The notes under the pieces are model-generated. The model was given only the letters and a program-made list of their open reading frames with translations. It had not been told where the DNA came from and did not search any database. A stretch of DNA of 52,732 nucleotides from a virus. A program made the position numbers and the translations under genes. The stretch covers positions 1 through 52,732 of IMG/VR virus record IMGVR_UViG_3300042544_002506. The stretch is one strand, 5' to 3'. How positions within the stretch are numbered: the first letter of the stretch is position 1; each line of letters starts with the position of its first letter. Positions 52,081 to 52,732 of this stretch are shown in pieces.

Positions 52081-52732
52081 TTAGAAGTACACTGATTGTG
52101 AGCTTGGCGTAAACGCTTGACCTAGACCCTGAACAATAACAACATGGTAATAGAGGTTGGAGCCGAAGATGTTATCTACAACACCGTAACGAGTAAGCAA
52201 GCCTACGCGTGGTGCGAAGTCGTTCGGACCAATTGTTCTTTGAACCATGATAGGAATGTAAGGGCAATAGATGATACCTGTGTCATAGAATTCGCTTCCC
52301 TTGAAACCAAGAAGAGCGTATTCGATGGATGTGCTCGGATCTCCGTACCCTACGCTGCCGTAGAGTGAGGAATTCTGAACTTCAGTACGAGTATCGCGAT
52401 ATACCGAGAAACGACCACCAACGGAACCTACTTTAGCAACACCTGTTGGTTGTGTAGCAACATCACCTTGAACTGGCACCCACTGGAATTCTGGGAGCAT
52501 CTCAAGGATAGCGCATACACGAGGTGTAGCAACAATGAAGTTAGCAGCGCCACGACGGTTACGTGCAGCAATTCTGTTTGCTTCAATGATAAGTTTTTGG
52601 TAGAAGTCTCTATTTCTCTCAACGAGCCAGCGGCCATCAGCAGAAGCAGGAGACCAGAACGAAACACCAGCACCCACGCCACCATTGATAGCAGCTTGGA
52701 TCATGCGGATGATCATTTCACGGTCGATCTCA
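52081..52732 (-). CDS. Major capsid protein, T4 gp23-like (5' part outside window)
   Basis: At least 217 residues; the reading frame stays open to the window edge (GAG ATC GAC CGT GAA ahead of the first Met), so the N-terminal half is missing. Matches to T4 gp23: NFIVATPRVCAILEMLPEF, GGRFSVYRDTRT, LLGFKGSEFYDTGIIYCPY, then FAPRVGLLTRYGVVDNIFG. HK97-fold shell protein, normally cleaved by the prohead protease. This anchors the window in the T4 superfamily. Confidence 0.93.
   Translation of the reverse strand, partial: EIDREMIIRMIQAAINGGVGAGVSFWSPASADGRWLVERNRDFYQKLIIEANRIAARNRRGAANFIVATPRVCAILEMLPEFQWVPVQGDVATQPTGVAKVGSVGGRFSVYRDTRTEVQNSSLYGSVGYGDPSTSIEYALLGFKGSEFYDTGIIYCPYIPIMVQRTIGPNDFAPRVGLLTRYGVVDNIFGSNLYYHVVIVQGLGQAFTPSSQSVYF

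Noticed and set aside
52081-52095. AACGAACT match on the minus strand at the capsid stop
   Set aside because: No TATAAT follows at the required 4-nt spacing.
1-52732. Prophage, plasmid or insertion sequence
   Set aside because: No integrase, attachment sites, partition genes, transposase or terminal inverted repeats; all anchors are those of a virulent T4-type phage.

Overview
The window is a piece of a large tailed-phage genome of the T4 superfamily (contractile-tailed, myovirus-like). At the right edge, on the minus strand, lies a gp23-type major capsid protein. Near it are a split gp5-like baseplate spike (OB-fold protein plus beta-helix protein), a long tail fibre, a class Ia ribonucleotide reductase (NrdA/NrdB), an ATP-dependent DNA ligase, a RadA-like ATPase, a lysis cassette and three homing endonucleases. 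There is no integrase or other lysogeny gene. I cannot name the host. TATAAT-like -10 boxes suggest a sigma70-type host polymerase, and start codons sitting very close to both promoter classes suggest a host that tolerates leaderless mRNAs.

Region 1 (about 1-34,300) is an early/accessory region. It holds about 95 mostly tiny plus-strand genes, many with their own copy of an unusual promoter (AACGAACT, 4 nt, TAtAAT; about 45 copies, all on the plus strand, none after 34,300). Its most striking content is six clusters totalling 33 minigenes (999-1609, 8805-9418, 9446-11488, 13091-15266, 15437-16051, 16111-16730). Most are 60-80 codons, start MNIE, end EYEY, and are joined by a repeated 11-nt stop/start overlap. 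The least degraded copies consist almost entirely of a four-residue x-Ser-Val-x repeat. Around them lie a DUF6745-like protein, PcfJ-like and leucine-rich-repeat proteins, a (p)ppGpp-hydrolase-like HD protein, a HAD phosphatase, two tRNA-like genes with an abnormal anticodon region, a promoter-driven structured RNA without an ORF (26,780-26,885), and two non-coding segments with hairpins or AT-rich direct repeats (21,234-21,541; 29,468-29,787). The three homing endonucleases (Vsr-like, HNH, GIY-YIG) are all on the minus strand, convergent with and overlapping the end of a plus-strand gene, each behind a late-type CTAAATA box.

Region 2 (about 31,450-44,300) holds lysis and metabolism: a tail-type lysozyme with two LRR proteins behind it, ligase, holin-like and overlapping spanin-like genes, NrdB-NrdA, an amidase endolysin, a ClpP-like protease and the split gp5. 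Region 3 (44,357-47,828) is a plus-strand operon encoding a TGT/DpdA-like transglycosylase, a PurN-fold formyltransferase resembling DpdN, a conserved unknown, a NadR-like P-loop kinase and a bimodular QueF. Together these predict guanine replacement in the phage DNA by a formylated preQ1 derivative. Region 4 (47,842-52,732) is structural: a small virion-like protein, a 980-residue fibre, and the capsid gene. Late transcription appears to use a T4-like (N)TAAATA box placed only 5-12 nt before start codons.
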